64,000 bases of DNA from Armatimonadota bacterium (GCA_026003195.1 BPGU01000003.1:248001-312000); one strand, 5' to 3'; shown: positions 8,615 through 19,700, counted from the first letter of the stretch. Program-made: numbers and translations. Notes: generated from the sequence alone by a model not told the origin.

Positions 8615-8689
8615 TCTGTCCTCCACGCCACAGCGGCACGGCGCCTGACGCCAGCTTCATGCCGGGTGAAATGCCCAGAACCCCGTAGA

Positions 8690-8730
8690 CGGGCACCGAA
8701 TGCGCGCGTTCGGTGCCCGTGCTGTTTTCT
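8690..8730 (+). terminator. Rho-independent terminator after the STN/Gly-rich gene
   Basis: CGGGCACCGAA (8690-8700), loop of eight, TTCGGTGCCCG (8709-8719), then GCTGTTTTCT. It lies between convergent genes and could also act on the minus strand. Confidence 0.8.
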
Positions 8731-8752
8731 CGCTCTGGAGAAGAGAGATTCT

Positions 8753-11245
8753 CTATTCTCCCACGCGCCACTCCAATATCCCCGCTGAGAACCCCTCGCG
8801 CAGCTTCACCTCCAACCGAAGAGCATGTGCCACTACCGGCTCGAACTCCACCCGGTTGAACGTATCCTTGCGCATTGGTACCGTTTGTTTCATCTGCACG
8901 GGGCGCCATTGCTGGCCGTCGTACCAGAGCAATCGCCATGACTCGGGCAGGCGGCACTGTCCCCCTACCGGTTCATCGTCAAACCAGTATACCTCGCAAT
9001 GGGAGAGCCTGCGCGGTTGCGGGAAGTTGTACTGCACCCATTCGGTGGTGCCTGTGTGGTCCCACCAGGTGAAGCGAGGGATGCTGGTGTCCGCCGAAGA
9101 GGAGGGTACCCGACCGTCGTTGAGCGCAAGCACCGTGTCCGCATGCCAGCAATGCGATGCCTCGGCGTACACCGTGCCGGTTTCCTGCCAGACTTTGGCG
9201 TCCGGTCCCTCGCCAATGTAAGGAAACGCCGATACCCTCAGTCGCGCACAGCCCATCGGAATCAGGGTGATTTCCTCTTCTGGCTCGTCCGAGCGCACCG
9301 GGGAATCCTGTACCTCACCGATGAGACCGTTCGCCTCCAGACGCCACTGTGGAATGCGCTTGCCCTTCGCCTTCAACAGCACAGGCGCATTGTCAGGAGT
9401 GAACGGCTGTTCGGCAATCTTTCCTTCCCGGCGCACCAGCTCAAAGGATTTTTGCGGCCCGTTCAGGTCTACGATCAACCCGTAGTTCCACGGCGTAGTG
9501 GGAAAGACCTCGTAGGCGGGGAACCGGTCGGTGCCTCCGTAGCGTTTCCACCTTTCGCCGATGCGCAGAGAGAAAGCAAGCGGTCCATGATGCACGGAAA
9601 GGGTGTAGTGGTTTTTGTCCCATACTTTAACAAATAGTGGCATGGGCAAGACCAGTCTGACACGGTCCTCGTTGCGCCACTCGCGCTGCAAGATGATCCA
9701 CCCTTTTGCAGGAGCCGTTACTGCCTGCCTGCGACCGTTCACCTCCACCATCGGCGTGTCGCACCACCCCGGCACACGCAGTATCAAAGGAAAACGCACG
9801 GGTTTGGGGGTGCTCAGGGTGAAAATAATCTCCTCTCCGAAGGGATAGTCCGTTTGCTCGGTGATTTCCACCGCAGTGCCATCGCCCACTTTCGCTCTCA
9901 CGCGGCTGGGTGCGTACAGCACCGCCGCCAGACCGTTGCCCGCTGTGGCCATCCACAGATGCTCCGCGAAGTAGGGCCAACCGTGCGAGACGTTATGCTG
10001 GCAGCAACGGTAGTCGTAGGGGTTGTAGGAGAGCATATCGCCGCCGTTCTGCAACATGGGTGACTTGCTCTGGCGGTCCAGCTGCACCATATTGGGCGCG
10101 GTAAGGTAATGCAAACCTTTCAGGTCGGGCGTCATGGAGGCTGGCAGCGAATTGAACGCCACTTCCTCGCAACGGTCTGCCCACTTCACCTCTCCGGTGA
10201 TTCGAGTGAGCAGCTCGTGGCTGTACATCATCTCCACCATCGAGCAGGTCTCCGCCGCCTGTCGGGGACCGGTGAATCCGGGGCGAGCGTTCTCGTCCGC
10301 GCCGAACATACCTCCCGGCACCTGCCCATAGATGCCCATCACCGTATCGTACACACGCTCGGTGGCTTTCAAGTAGCGAATGTCTCCGGTTTGCTGATAG
10401 TACTGTGCCGGTTCGCGGAAGCCCTGGCAGATATTCACGCCGTGCCAGGTGGGGATGCTGCCTACCCAGTCGGCAGTGCGTTCGTGCGTGACGCGCGCAG
10501 CATCCAGCAGCCATTTCTCACCTGTCAGGTTGTACAGCCAGTGGATAGTGTCCAGATTGTCCCCTCCGCGAATCTTCTGCCAGCTGCCCGGCAGGAACTG
10601 CTCTAGCGGGATGGTCATCTGCCAGCGAAAGTATTTGAGCATGAAAGGAATGACACGCTTGTCGCCGGTAGCTTCGTAGTGCGTGCGCAGGGCGTACAGG
10701 GCAATCATGTTGGGCCAGAGGTCTATCCCTTCCTGACCGGAGAAGTGGGGGTCTATGATGCGTCGGTTGCTCTCAGGACCGAAATATCCATCCTCGCGCT
10801 GGCTGGCGAGGATGGCGTCTATCCACTTTCTTGCTTCGGCGATGACGCGCTCGTCGCCGAGCAGGTAGCCCAGCGAAGTGAACCCCTTCAGCCAGTAGGG
10901 GAGCTCTTCCCAACCACGCTCGCCCTCGCCCCTCGGGTGTGCCCACGCGCTGCCTTCCCACTGGCACCAGGGGCTGATTTCGGTGAGGCGACCGGTGAAG
11001 CCTTCTGCCATCAGCTCCAGCTGGCGGCGCAACCACCCTTCGGGGCGGACGGAACCGGTGGGCAGCTTCACCAGCGGACTGGGCAGCAGAGGAGCGCGAT
11101 TGCCTGCGTAAAACTTGTTTGCAGGAGCAGTTGGCGGTGTTGGAACCACTTTCATCGTTGTATCCCTCGTATTGGAGATGGTTTGAGCGTGTGCAAATGC
11201 AACCAGAGATGCGATGATAGGCAGTACCCAAAGCCATGCTTTCAT
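8753..11245 (-). CDS. Glycoside hydrolase family 127 (DUF1680), beta-L-arabinofuranosidase-like, exported
   Basis: 830 residues. GH127 enzymes use a Cys nucleophile held by zinc. In the characterised enzyme HypBA1 the site is Glu338, Cys340, Cys417 and Cys418; here E332-T-C334 (AAETCSM) and C414-C415 (YRCCQH) match in kind and spacing. A signal peptide starts at ATG 11245 (MKAWLWVLPIIASLVAFAHA), with GGGAGGAAAGGA upstream; the frame extends 12 codons further but without a start signal. The C-terminal ~140 residues look like an F5/8-type carbohydrate-binding sandwich (W-R-L-L-W-Y-D-G-Q-Q-W). It should act in the periplasm or outside on arabinose-containing plant or microbial glycans; exact sugar specificity is inferred. 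Confidence 0.88.
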   Translation of the reverse strand: MKAWLWVLPIIASLVAFAHAQTISNTRDTTMKVVPTPPTAPANKFYAGNRAPLLPSPLVKLPTGSVRPEGWLRRQLELMAEGFTGRLTEISPWCQWEGSAWAHPRGEGERGWEELPYWLKGFTSLGYLLGDERVIAEARKWIDAILASQREDGYFGPESNRRIIDPHFSGQEGIDLWPNMIALYALRTHYEATGDKRVIPFMLKYFRWQMTIPLEQFLPGSWQKIRGGDNLDTIHWLYNLTGEKWLLDAARVTHERTADWVGSIPTWHGVNICQGFREPAQYYQQTGDIRYLKATERVYDTVMGIYGQVPGGMFGADENARPGFTGPRQAAETCSMVEMMYSHELLTRITGEVKWADRCEEVAFNSLPASMTPDLKGLHYLTAPNMVQLDRQSKSPMLQNGGDMLSYNPYDYRCCQHNVSHGWPYFAEHLWMATAGNGLAAVLYAPSRVRAKVGDGTAVEITEQTDYPFGEEIIFTLSTPKPVRFPLILRVPGWCDTPMVEVNGRRQAVTAPAKGWIILQREWRNEDRVRLVLPMPLFVKVWDKNHYTLSVHHGPLAFSLRIGERWKRYGGTDRFPAYEVFPTTPWNYGLIVDLNGPQKSFELVRREGKIAEQPFTPDNAPVLLKAKGKRIPQWRLEANGLIGEVQDSPVRSDEPEEEITLIPMGCARLRVSAFPYIGEGPDAKVWQETGTVYAEASHCWHADTVLALNDGRVPSSSADTSIPRFTWWDHTGTTEWVQYNFPQPRRLSHCEVYWFDDEPVGGQCRLPESWRLLWYDGQQWRPVQMKQTVPMRKDTFNRVEFEPVVAHALRLEVKLREGFSAGILEWRVGE

Positions 11246-11370
11246 TCCTTTCCTCCCAGGTTGGGCGTGCCAACATATCAAGTTTTCGGGGCGAGCCTAG
11301 AGAATGCCTGCAGGAGAGGGCAAGAGGAAGGGTAATCCATGGAAGACCGATTTCCTGCAGTAGTAGATGT

Positions 11371-12528
11371 CTACCTCCTGCAGAATGGGCACGTGCCCTG
11401 AATGGGCGACATCTGCTGCTCTATCTTCACGCCCATCGCCCGCATGTCCTGGAGAGCTTCTTGCGGGTCATACAGGTGACCGGCGAACCACAACCCCACC
11501 TTCCGCCCGTGCCCGCGCAGATACTGCAGTGCCCCCGCCACCGTGGCTATGGCAGTGAAAAGATAGGTATCCGGGTGATACAGCTGCACCACCAGGTTCT
11601 GGCGACGCCCATCTCGCCAGCCGCACGCTTCCAGACGCAGTGCCGCTCCATGTGGCGGGTTGGCGCACCAGCGCGTCGCCCAGTGCAACAGAGACGCCAT
11701 CGGTCGCACCCACAGGGCAGGCAATATCTTGCCCGTCAGGTACAGCAATGGCACCCCTACCCAATCCACGAGCCAGTTGAACCCTGCAATGTAAAACCCC
11801 GTCTCGCGCAGGGAGGGGTGCATCTCGGGGAGCGCGCGCATCTCCTCCAGCAGGAGGGGCAGGCAAGAACGCGCCCCAAAGCCAAAACCGAACTCGCTCT
11901 GGCGTACGTCCGCTAATCCCAGTCCTGACGAGAATCGCCATCCTCCGTCGCGGTACACACCGTAGCGACAGCGCATGAGTTCGCGGGTGAATTCGTACAG
12001 CGAGGGCGTTTTGGGGAAACCGCTCGGCGGGCTGATGATAGCGAACACGTTCGCTGCATCGACCTCTTCCAGCAAGCAGAAAGCGTAGCGCACCAGCAGA
12101 GCAGGCAAGCCGGGCGCAAATCCGGCATCGGTAATGAAACAACGTCGTGCTTCCTCGATGCGCTCGCGCAAGGTCTGCAACACTTGCAGCTTCGGGGTAT
12201 AGAACTGCAAGTCTAGCCAGTCGCAGCCCATCTCCAACACGGCGTGAGCCGTTGGCTCGGCGAGGCGTCCTGTCGGTGAGGCGAGCATCAGTAACCGTAC
12301 CCCATCCAGGGTACGTTTCAGGCTTTCCGGCTCGGCAGGGTGAGCATAGGTGGCGCACACCCGTTCCTGTCCCACTTGTTCGTTACACTCCCTGGCAAAC
12401 TCACGCGCACGCAGGACGTGCCTGCCCGCTATCACCAGATGCGCGTCGGTGCGCTCCAGTAGCAGGCGCACGATATGTTTGCCGGTGTTGCCGTATCCAC
12501 CCAGAACGCCTATCGTCGGCGTATCCAT
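11371..12528 (-). CDS. Saccharopine dehydrogenase-like NADP-binding protein
   Basis: 385 residues. The N-terminus is a Rossmann nucleotide-binding fold with GVLGGYGNTGKHIVRLL (G-x-G-G-x-G-x-x-G pattern) and a second strand ending V-I-A-G-R. The family (saccharopine dehydrogenase NADP-binding domain) includes lysine-pathway enzymes and many proteins of unknown substrate, often trans-acting enoyl reductases. The C-terminal half matches nothing I recognise and ends F-C-R-R. The start codon lies 19 bases inside the end of the upstream GH-A gene, so the two are coexpressed. No lysine genes are nearby, so a lysine role is not supported. Confidence 0.7.
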   Translation of the reverse strand: MDTPTIGVLGGYGNTGKHIVRLLLERTDAHLVIAGRHVLRAREFARECNEQVGQERVCATYAHPAEPESLKRTLDGVRLLMLASPTGRLAEPTAHAVLEMGCDWLDLQFYTPKLQVLQTLRERIEEARRCFITDAGFAPGLPALLVRYAFCLLEEVDAANVFAIISPPSGFPKTPSLYEFTRELMRCRYGVYRDGGWRFSSGLGLADVRQSEFGFGFGARSCLPLLLEEMRALPEMHPSLRETGFYIAGFNWLVDWVGVPLLYLTGKILPALWVRPMASLLHWATRWCANPPHGAALRLEACGWRDGRRQNLVVQLYHPDTYLFTAIATVAGALQYLRGHGRKVGLWFAGHLYDPQEALQDMRAMGVKIEQQMSPIQGTCPFCRR

Positions 12529-15500
12529 TGCACATTACCCACCACGCTTGCCAGAGATTGCACCTGCGCGGTTAAGGATGACCAGTTGCCTTTGCCGAAA
12601 TCCCCCTTGCCTATCAACAGGGCTACCCAGCCGCCATCCAGTTCTATCACCTCATTGGGCTTCAGTTCCTTTTTCACGTCCTGCCACAGGTCGGGATGCT
12701 GACCGCCTGAAGGGTCTTTCCAGAAGGTACACTTCCATTTTTCCGAATCGAAAGGCATTGCACCATAGAACAGCCCTGCCTGCGGGTGGCTCCATGCGCC
12801 TGCGTTCAGGTAGTAGTTGGGCACGCCTGAGGGTTCATCCGCCCTGCCATCATCCACCAGCTGGCTCTGGGCATAGTGATAGACCGCCTCCACGCGCAGG
12901 GGACCTCTGCTGAGATTCTGCAAGCGGCGCATTCGCACCAGCAACAGGGGATGGGGCAGGTCCTCACGTATCTCCATTTCCCACCCCACGCGGTAGCTTT
13001 GAGGACGCTCCTGCTGTGTCGCATACACTCCCGTCTGCTGATTGACCTCCGTAATGGCGGAACCATCCTGATGCACCAGCCAGCCGCGTAAGTAATTCCC
13101 AAAGGGCGTGCTCACCAGCTGGATACCCTCATGGCGGTTCGGCGGCACCCACTGCATCTGCGCCAGTGCCTGCTGTACCAGCACGGTATAGCTGCCGATG
13201 CGATGTCCCTGCCACCGAATGGTGCGTACAGGCGCGCGCTCATCGCCAAACTGCAGTTCGAACACTCCTCTGACGAGGCGGAAGTCCGGGGCAAGGGGAG
13301 TGCCGGACACCTTGCGTTCTGTGCGAGAGGGCAGAAAGAGAAGAAGACCGCTCCACACTTTGGCGGGCGGAAGGGCTTTCAGGTTTATCCATACTCTCTG
13401 CCGATGCAGAGGCTCGATGTAAAACTGCACTGGCTTGCCGTCCGCACCGATGCAACGCCATTCGCCAGATATTCTCTGCGCCATGGGGTGCTCGGGCAAG
13501 TCGATTCCGACCCATCCGCTCCATGCCTCTCTGCCGGTATGGAACAGGTTCACCTGCCAGGCGAGTGCAGCGCTCGCAGGGAGGTTCCATCGCTTCCGGG
13601 CAAACACCGGGGCAGAGGAAGCGGGCGGCTGCGGGCTTTTTTGCCAGTAGCGGGTGGATTCGGCGTGAAGAGCATAGACCTTCGCCTGCAATTCTGTAGC
13701 AGTTTGCACCAGATTCTTGTATGGTTCTCCGCGCTCGTTGACCAGACCGTAGTTGCTGTCTTCGGGGAAAGTGCTACTGATACCCAGCGCAGGCTCATCC
13801 ACCCACATGAAGAAGTTCGAACCCACCATGAACGGCAGCCGGAAGAGTGCGCTCTGGAAGATGCGGAAGCATTCTGCCCGTTGTTGCTGGGTGTCCACAC
13901 GCATTCCCGCACCGTGTTTACAGGGCAAACCACTGTCCAGCGCGGGGAAGCTCCATTCGGTAATCATCAGCGGTCGCTTCGATTGAAGGTGGTATTCGCG
14001 CAAACGCTCCTCCCAGTCCAGCACACGCCCTGCTCGCAGGTCGATACGCGGGTAGGTATTGATGCTGACCACGTCGCAGTACTTCCCCGCGATGTCCAGA
14101 ATGGGCGGAGCCTCGCCCGCGAACCGACAGCCTAAAATCAGGTGGTTTGGGTCGTGTTTGCGGATGGCTTCGGCACAGGTACGGAAATACAGCTCTGCTG
14201 CGAGGCGGGTGAAGGCAATTCCATCCTCCTCCGCTGCCTTCGTGCGGATGGATGGCGGCTGCTCGCTGTGCGCAATGTCGTCGAAATCGTTTATCTGGAC
14301 TTCCCACGCGCGGTTGAAGCGCCGTACGTCATCCTGATAACGCTCCCTGAGCAGCTGCGCCAGCGCAACGCGCGATTCATGCCCGGGCGGTCGCTTGAGC
14401 GCCTCCAGAGCCAGTCCCCATTGCCTGTACTCCTTCCCGAACCACTCCAGCTCGTTATCCAGAAAGTAGCCTATCAGCCAGGGGTCCTCGCGAAGCGGGG
14501 TGCATCGCTGATAAGCTATCCAGTCGCACCACTGTTGCCAGCGCGGTGAGAAAACGTTGGGGAAGCCCGTCCAGTTCGTCTGTCTCACCAGATCATCGAT
14601 GGAAGCATAGCCCTGTCCCATGCCCAGGATATTCTCTATGTAGGGTAATCCCTGATAGCGCAGATACTGCGAGTGGTTGGCAGCGAGGATGTTGAAGTTC
14701 CAGCTCTTCAGTCGCTGGATGGTCTCTTTCGCCCAGGCTTCTTCTGTGCCGTGCAGCTTCTTCATATTTTCATGGTAAGGGGCATAGCCCAGCTTCTCGC
14801 ACCAGTGCACGAAATAGCTGGTGTGGTCGGTGCCCAGTGCGAAGAACAGCCTGCCTTCAGGATCTATGAACCACCAGGCACCATCTACCTGCTGTACGCG
14901 GAAAAAGCCCGTCGGTTCGGCGACCTTTTTGCCTGCGCGTTGCACGCGGTAGGGGGGTATCCGCTTCGGTTCGGGTTGGGGAGGTTCTACGAGCACCAGG
15001 TTGCGCGTTTCTACCTGCGAAAAAGTGGCGTCGAACGCGCTGCAAGCCAGTCCCGGATAGCCCGCTCGTACCGCTTTGGGGTTGTCCAGCAGCCACTCAT
15101 AATACCAGCACAAAGTACCTCCATCGTACACCTCACCACGGATAGACTGCGCGTCCCACACCAGTCGCAAGCGGTAGGGCTTTGCGTACTCCCAGCTCCA
15201 GTTGGGGAGGCTGAAACTCTCTTTCACGGTGAGGCGGGTATCCGGCTCGTTGCCAGCCAGCCACACGCCCGCGTACATCTCGTGCAGCTCCGCGCTGTGG
15301 CGATACTGCAGGTTTTCAGGCGCCTCCACCAGATTCAGCCGCCAGAAGTGACGGTCGTCCTGCCACAGAGCGATTCCCACCGTTTTCCACTGGTTGGGGC
15401 TGTTTACGGCGCGGTGCACCACGACGGTTGCGCTCAGCTCGCCCTGTTGAGAAAAACTGTCCTGCAGCAACAGAGCGCCTTGAGGCATGTCGGCACGTAC

Positions 15501-15560
15501 GGTGCCATCAGGCTGTATCGTCCAGCCAAAGGGTACGATCTGCCAGCGGTTTTGGGACAT
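12510..15560 (-). CDS. Large clan GH-A glycoside hydrolase (beta-galactosidase/agarase-like)
   Basis: 1016 residues. The central TIM barrel carries the two-glutamate pattern of clan GH-A: acid/base in D-N369-E370-L-E-W and nucleophile in I-T-E535-W. N-terminal ~200 residues look like a beta-sandwich (laminin-G/concanavalin-like, with D-S-F-S-Q-Q-G-E-L-S). The C-terminal ~350 residues form further beta-rich modules. The start at ATG 15560 has GAGGTG nine bases upstream, better than the upstream in-frame start at 15638. No signal peptide is evident. Substrate cannot be assigned; the family neighbours include agarases and GH42-type galactosidases. It overlaps the next gene by 19 bases. Confidence 0.75.
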   Translation of the reverse strand: MSQNRWQIVPFGWTIQPDGTVRADMPQGALLLQDSFSQQGELSATVVVHRAVNSPNQWKTVGIALWQDDRHFWRLNLVEAPENLQYRHSAELHEMYAGVWLAGNEPDTRLTVKESFSLPNWSWEYAKPYRLRLVWDAQSIRGEVYDGGTLCWYYEWLLDNPKAVRAGYPGLACSAFDATFSQVETRNLVLVEPPQPEPKRIPPYRVQRAGKKVAEPTGFFRVQQVDGAWWFIDPEGRLFFALGTDHTSYFVHWCEKLGYAPYHENMKKLHGTEEAWAKETIQRLKSWNFNILAANHSQYLRYQGLPYIENILGMGQGYASIDDLVRQTNWTGFPNVFSPRWQQWCDWIAYQRCTPLREDPWLIGYFLDNELEWFGKEYRQWGLALEALKRPPGHESRVALAQLLRERYQDDVRRFNRAWEVQINDFDDIAHSEQPPSIRTKAAEEDGIAFTRLAAELYFRTCAEAIRKHDPNHLILGCRFAGEAPPILDIAGKYCDVVSINTYPRIDLRAGRVLDWEERLREYHLQSKRPLMITEWSFPALDSGLPCKHGAGMRVDTQQQRAECFRIFQSALFRLPFMVGSNFFMWVDEPALGISSTFPEDSNYGLVNERGEPYKNLVQTATELQAKVYALHAESTRYWQKSPQPPASSAPVFARKRWNLPASAALAWQVNLFHTGREAWSGWVGIDLPEHPMAQRISGEWRCIGADGKPVQFYIEPLHRQRVWINLKALPPAKVWSGLLLFLPSRTERKVSGTPLAPDFRLVRGVFELQFGDERAPVRTIRWQGHRIGSYTVLVQQALAQMQWVPPNRHEGIQLVSTPFGNYLRGWLVHQDGSAITEVNQQTGVYATQQERPQSYRVGWEMEIREDLPHPLLLVRMRRLQNLSRGPLRVEAVYHYAQSQLVDDGRADEPSGVPNYYLNAGAWSHPQAGLFYGAMPFDSEKWKCTFWKDPSGGQHPDLWQDVKKELKPNEVIELDGGWVALLIGKGDFGKGNWSSLTAQVQSLASVVGNVQWIRRR

Positions 15561-15835
15561 CGCACAAGCACCTCGGTGACGAGAGATATTCCACACCAGC
15601 TTGTTTCTGCGCTCCGTAAAGTCATTCCTTTGCAGCAAGCGTTTGCTCTCAGAGATAAAGTAAATCTACCTGCTCATTCATGCTAAAAGGAAAACCACAG
15701 GCGACCAGAAAACCGACAAATTTGCTTCTTGGCTTTGTCAAAGTTGAAACATCGGGCGTGGGGGCTCATCTAATATCATGGAGACCCAAAAGGGGTAGAC
15801 CATCTCAGTGCTAAGTAGAGAGAAGGTATCGAGCC
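15561..15835. other. Divergent intergenic region with a possible ECF-type promoter
   Basis: This region separates the minus-strand GH-A gene from the plus-strand anti-sigma gene. On the plus strand TGAAAC (15745-15750) is followed 16 bases later by CATCTAA, which loosely resembles ECF sigma promoters (GAAC then GTC). A TAATAT at 15771 could serve a housekeeping promoter, but its -35 is poorly placed. Nothing coding is seen. Confidence 0.3.
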
Positions 15836-16717
15836 ATGGCAGGATGTGTAGAGTGGTGGACGGCGTTATCGGCTTATGTGGATGGAGCTCTTCCACCGGA
15901 CGAGCGCGAGCAGGTGGAAGCACATCTGCAGCAGTGTGCAGGATGCTGTGAGACGGTAGTCCATCTGCAGTCGTTGCGACGGATGGTCAGCCTTTTGCCC
16001 CAGCAGGAGCCTCCGCCGATGCTGAAGGCGCGCATTCTATCGGCAACGGTGGATCAGCCTACATGGACAGAGCGACTGGCGATGAACTGGCGGCAGATGG
16101 TCTGGCGAGCCTCGCTGGCAACCGCTGCTGTACTGGTAGCATTGCTGGCATGGCAATGGGCTCCCAGGCAGGTGCCGCAGATGGTGAGCACTCTCGTGTC
16201 TGGTAACACGCAGAACCGGACACCCTCTACGCCTCAGCAACTTGCCAAGTCTTCATCTTCCGAAAAACCAAACAGAGTAGCGTCGCTGAGCAAGACGCCG
16301 CGTCCGGTGCAACGTGTGGTATCCCAGCGACCAGTATCTGTCCGGAAACCGTCGCCGGTGAAAAAAGAGGTACCATGGTCTGTTGTGACTCGCGCGCCGA
16401 TTTCCCATGCTCCTGCTCCTTCCGATGCGTTGCAGGGTGAGCCGGTGCTGGAAGAGGACGTCCCTCACATGGACGTCAACAGCCCGCCTGCGGGTTCGGG
16501 CGAGCTGGTTGCCGAACAGCCGGAAGAGACGGAGGGCAGCAAAACCGTCGCGACGCGCTTCACTCTTCCGGCAGAAGTGGTGCCCTCTCAAATGCAGGGG
16601 CTGGAATCTTTGCGGGAGCAAATCCGCCTTCGAGGTGCGGAACAACTCAAAGGGCAGATAGAGCGTAAAATCGAGCGGAAGCAGGTAGAAGTGGACGTCA
16701 TCAAAGTGCGATTCTGA
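15836..16717 (+). CDS. Anti-sigma factor-like membrane protein with zinc-finger (zf-HC2) domain
   Basis: 293 residues. The N-terminal anti-sigma zinc-binding motif H30-x3-C34-x2-C37 is clear (HLQQCAGC), within a Y-V-D-G-A-L-P-P-D-E-R context typical of ZAS/zf-HC2 domains. A single membrane helix follows at about residues 91-108 (A-S-L-A-T-A-A-V-L-V-A-L-L-A-W). The periplasmic part is Pro/Ser/Lys-rich, then charged near the end. No sigma factor gene is adjacent, so its partner would be elsewhere, possibly one of the two sigma genes further along. Its stop overlaps the start of the next gene (TGATG), so the large envelope protein downstream is translationally coupled to it. Confidence 0.78.
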   Translation: MAGCVEWWTALSAYVDGALPPDEREQVEAHLQQCAGCCETVVHLQSLRRMVSLLPQQEPPPMLKARILSATVDQPTWTERLAMNWRQMVWRASLATAAVLVALLAWQWAPRQVPQMVSTLVSGNTQNRTPSTPQQLAKSSSSEKPNRVASLSKTPRPVQRVVSQRPVSVRKPSPVKKEVPWSVVTRAPISHAPAPSDALQGEPVLEEDVPHMDVNSPPAGSGELVAEQPEETEGSKTVATRFTLPAEVVPSQMQGLESLREQIRLRGAEQLKGQIERKIERKQVEVDVIKVRF

Positions 16718-19700
16718 TGCGGTTATCGGTTCGTGACATATTCTTCACTGTGGTTGCCTTCGCAGCCGTCGCGACTGCGTGGGGACAGGAGAGCACGCCC
16801 GCAACGATACCCCTCGCAGAAGGGCGTATTACTGCTTCCAAGTCACCATCCAGCGGTTCTCAGGCTGGACAGGCGAACGCCGACCTGCTGCGTGGCAACG
16901 GCACGCGAGCGGGATACCTGCTGCGCTACGGCAACATCGTGCCGGAAAGCGAGCGTGTGATGGTAGATGCTCGCACCCTGCAACGCAACCAGGACTATAC
17001 TATCGACTATACGACCGGCACCCTCTTCTTCACCGAACCGGTGCGCACCTCGCAGACGATACGGGTGTATTATCGCTACGTGCCCGGAGCCAGCGAACAG
17101 CGTGGATTGCTCCAGGCGCCGGCGATGAGGCTGCAGTTCGGGCAGAGCCAGCTGAACATGATGTACAGCTCCAGCGCGTTCTTGCGTCGCGAGGATGGTA
17201 CGACCTTGCAGACCGATACCTACGGCATGCAGACGCGCCTGAACCTGAACAGTAACAGTGCGGTGGAAGGCTTGCTGTTCTTCTCCTCGCAGCGGGCGGT
17301 GCAGGCGGTAGCAGACCCCACCCTGCAGCCGGGTGCCCCTGCGCGTCCGAACACACAGGTCGCCGCCGGCTCCGACCGGCTCATCCTGCAGAACCTGAAC
17401 TGGAGCGTGGGCGGATTGCAGCTGCGTGGTCTGTACCAGGATGTGGGGCAGAGATTTGCAGGATTCGCTGCCCTGCGCGAACAGAAAGCCGCGCCGGACC
17501 AGCTGCTGGGCTGGCTGGAGAAAGAGCGGGGAATGCGCCGGATGAGCTACGGACTGGGCTACGTAGCTGGCGGCATGAATCTGCAGACCGACATCAGCCG
17601 CGTCACCGATGGCAAGGGCGAGATACGGCAGGCGCAGTACAGTGTGCAGACCAGGCAGATGGAGCTGCGCTTCAGCGAAACCAAAGTGGACCCCCGTTTC
17701 CAGCGCTTTAACGACCTGCGTGAGGACCAGCGGGCGCAATGGGCGAAGGAGCGCGGATTGACCCGCGACACGCTGTCCGCCCTGTTCCGACTGAGCGGCA
17801 ACTCCCAGCTGGGTGTGGAGCGTCAGCGCATTCTGGATTCGGGCAGCAGCATCGAACTGACCAACTACGCACTGCAAACCGCCGGTTTGAAGCTCACCTA
17901 CAGCACACAGGAGATAGACAAAGATTTTACCCGCTTCAACGACCTCGCCGAAGCGCAGCGGGCGCAGTGGGCGAAGGAGCGAGGCTGGACGCGCTCTTTC
18001 TTGAGAGCGGAGCTGCCTCCGTTCAAAGGCACGAACCTGCCTACGCTGTTCATGCAACAGACCATCCGCACCGAGACGGGTAACCTGAACTTCCGTCAGA
18101 TATCGCTGAACACGCAGACGGTGCAGGCGAACTACACTCGACACGGCACCGACCCCGGCTTTGCCATCGCCAACCTGACGCCGGAGGAGATCAACCAAAT
18201 AGCTTTGCTGGCACGTCAGCAGTTAGACCCCAACGCGAACGCCGTCACCGACAACGACAGGAAGCAGGTTCTGCGCGAAGCAGGGTTGCAACGGGAAACT
18301 CTGCGGGTGAACATGACCGCTGCTGCGAATACACAGGTCAGCGTGGTGAAAACCACGGTGGAAGACGCCAGTGGTGATGTGAGGCGCACGCAGGTCGCTT
18401 ACACCAGCCCGAAGTTCGAGGTGGCTTACCAGCAGCAAAGTATCAGCGACGGCTTCAGCCGATTGGGAGACCTTACCGACGCCGAGCGCAAGCTGTACGC
18501 AGGCGAGACCGGCATCGAGCGAAGACTGGTCAGCACGCGCTTTGCGCTGGACAAGGACGTTTCGCTGAGCGCACTGTTTGGCAATATCCGCGATTCTCAG
18601 GGATCGGTCATCCGGCAGTCCTACGCCCTGCGCACGCCGCGGTTGTCGCTATCCGCCAACCTGAAGCAGGTAGACCCCACTTTTTCGCGGATTGGCGACC
18701 TGACCGAGAACGACCGCAACGACCTGGGCGGTTTGCTCGGATTCAAGTACTTCGACCTGTCGGCGCAGTGGCAGGTGAGCAAAACGTTGTGGTTTGAGGG
18801 CTTCTGGATAGATTCACACAACGCGCAGGTGCAACAGATGCACCGGCGGCAGAGGCTCTACTTCCAGTACCAGCCGCAGGCGAGCACGCGCATCACCCAC
18901 CTGAACGACCGCACCAATCGCGACGGCTCGACAGAGGTGCTGCATCGCCAGTGGCGGGAAACTACTACCATCGACCACGTCCTGGGCAAAGGATTGAAGT
19001 TCTCGGCATATCGTGACCGGGTGGAGGAAGAGGGCGTGCTTCTGCAACCCACCACCAGCTTCACGAACTTCTGGCGTGTGGAATCCGATAAAAGCCGACC
19101 GATATGGTTTGTGGTAGAGCAGAAGCACCTGCGCCGCACCGACGGCTACTACGATCTGGCGGATACCGTGCAGGTGCAAACGCCCGTCTCCCGAAGCGCT
19201 ATCATGCAGTTCACGGAGCAGAGGTTCGGACGCAGTGACCGCCCCTCGGAACTGATACGTACGGTCGCTTCCCAATGGCTACTACGCAAGGACCTGACCT
19301 TTGCCATGAGCCTGTCGCGGCGCACGACCAGCGCGGATACCGGAAGCCTCCTGAAGAGTTTCGCGTTGTCGGGACCGGTGTTGAACTTCGTGAACGTCAC
19401 AGGCAAATACGATGAGCTGCGTGTGGACCGCGCCAACACCAAAGCGCAGAGCGAGATAGCCTTCTCCTCGTTGAAGCCGTTCAGCGCGCTGGGCTTGACG
19501 AATATCCAGTTTACTGGTGCATACGCCGCGCTGGCGGACAGGGCGAGCTGGCAAAAAGAGACACGCAGCGGGCGTCTCACCGCCAACCTGGGCAAGCACA
19601 GCCTGCTGGCGGAGTATACTTCCGCTTTCATCCCCCAGGCAGTCGACAGACTGGTGATGCGCACCTACCAGTTCACCGTCGCCCCGATGAGCAACTTCAA

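Noticed and set aside
8313-8648. Ala/Val-rich frames over the Gly-rich repeats, on both strands
   Set aside because: Shadows of the repeated Gly codons in other frames; the STN gene has the signal peptide and ribosome site.
15744-15776. Sigma-70 promoter TTGAAA...TAATAT before the anti-sigma gene
   Set aside because: Spacing is 21 bases, too long for a normal promoter; only a tentative ECF-type reading was kept.
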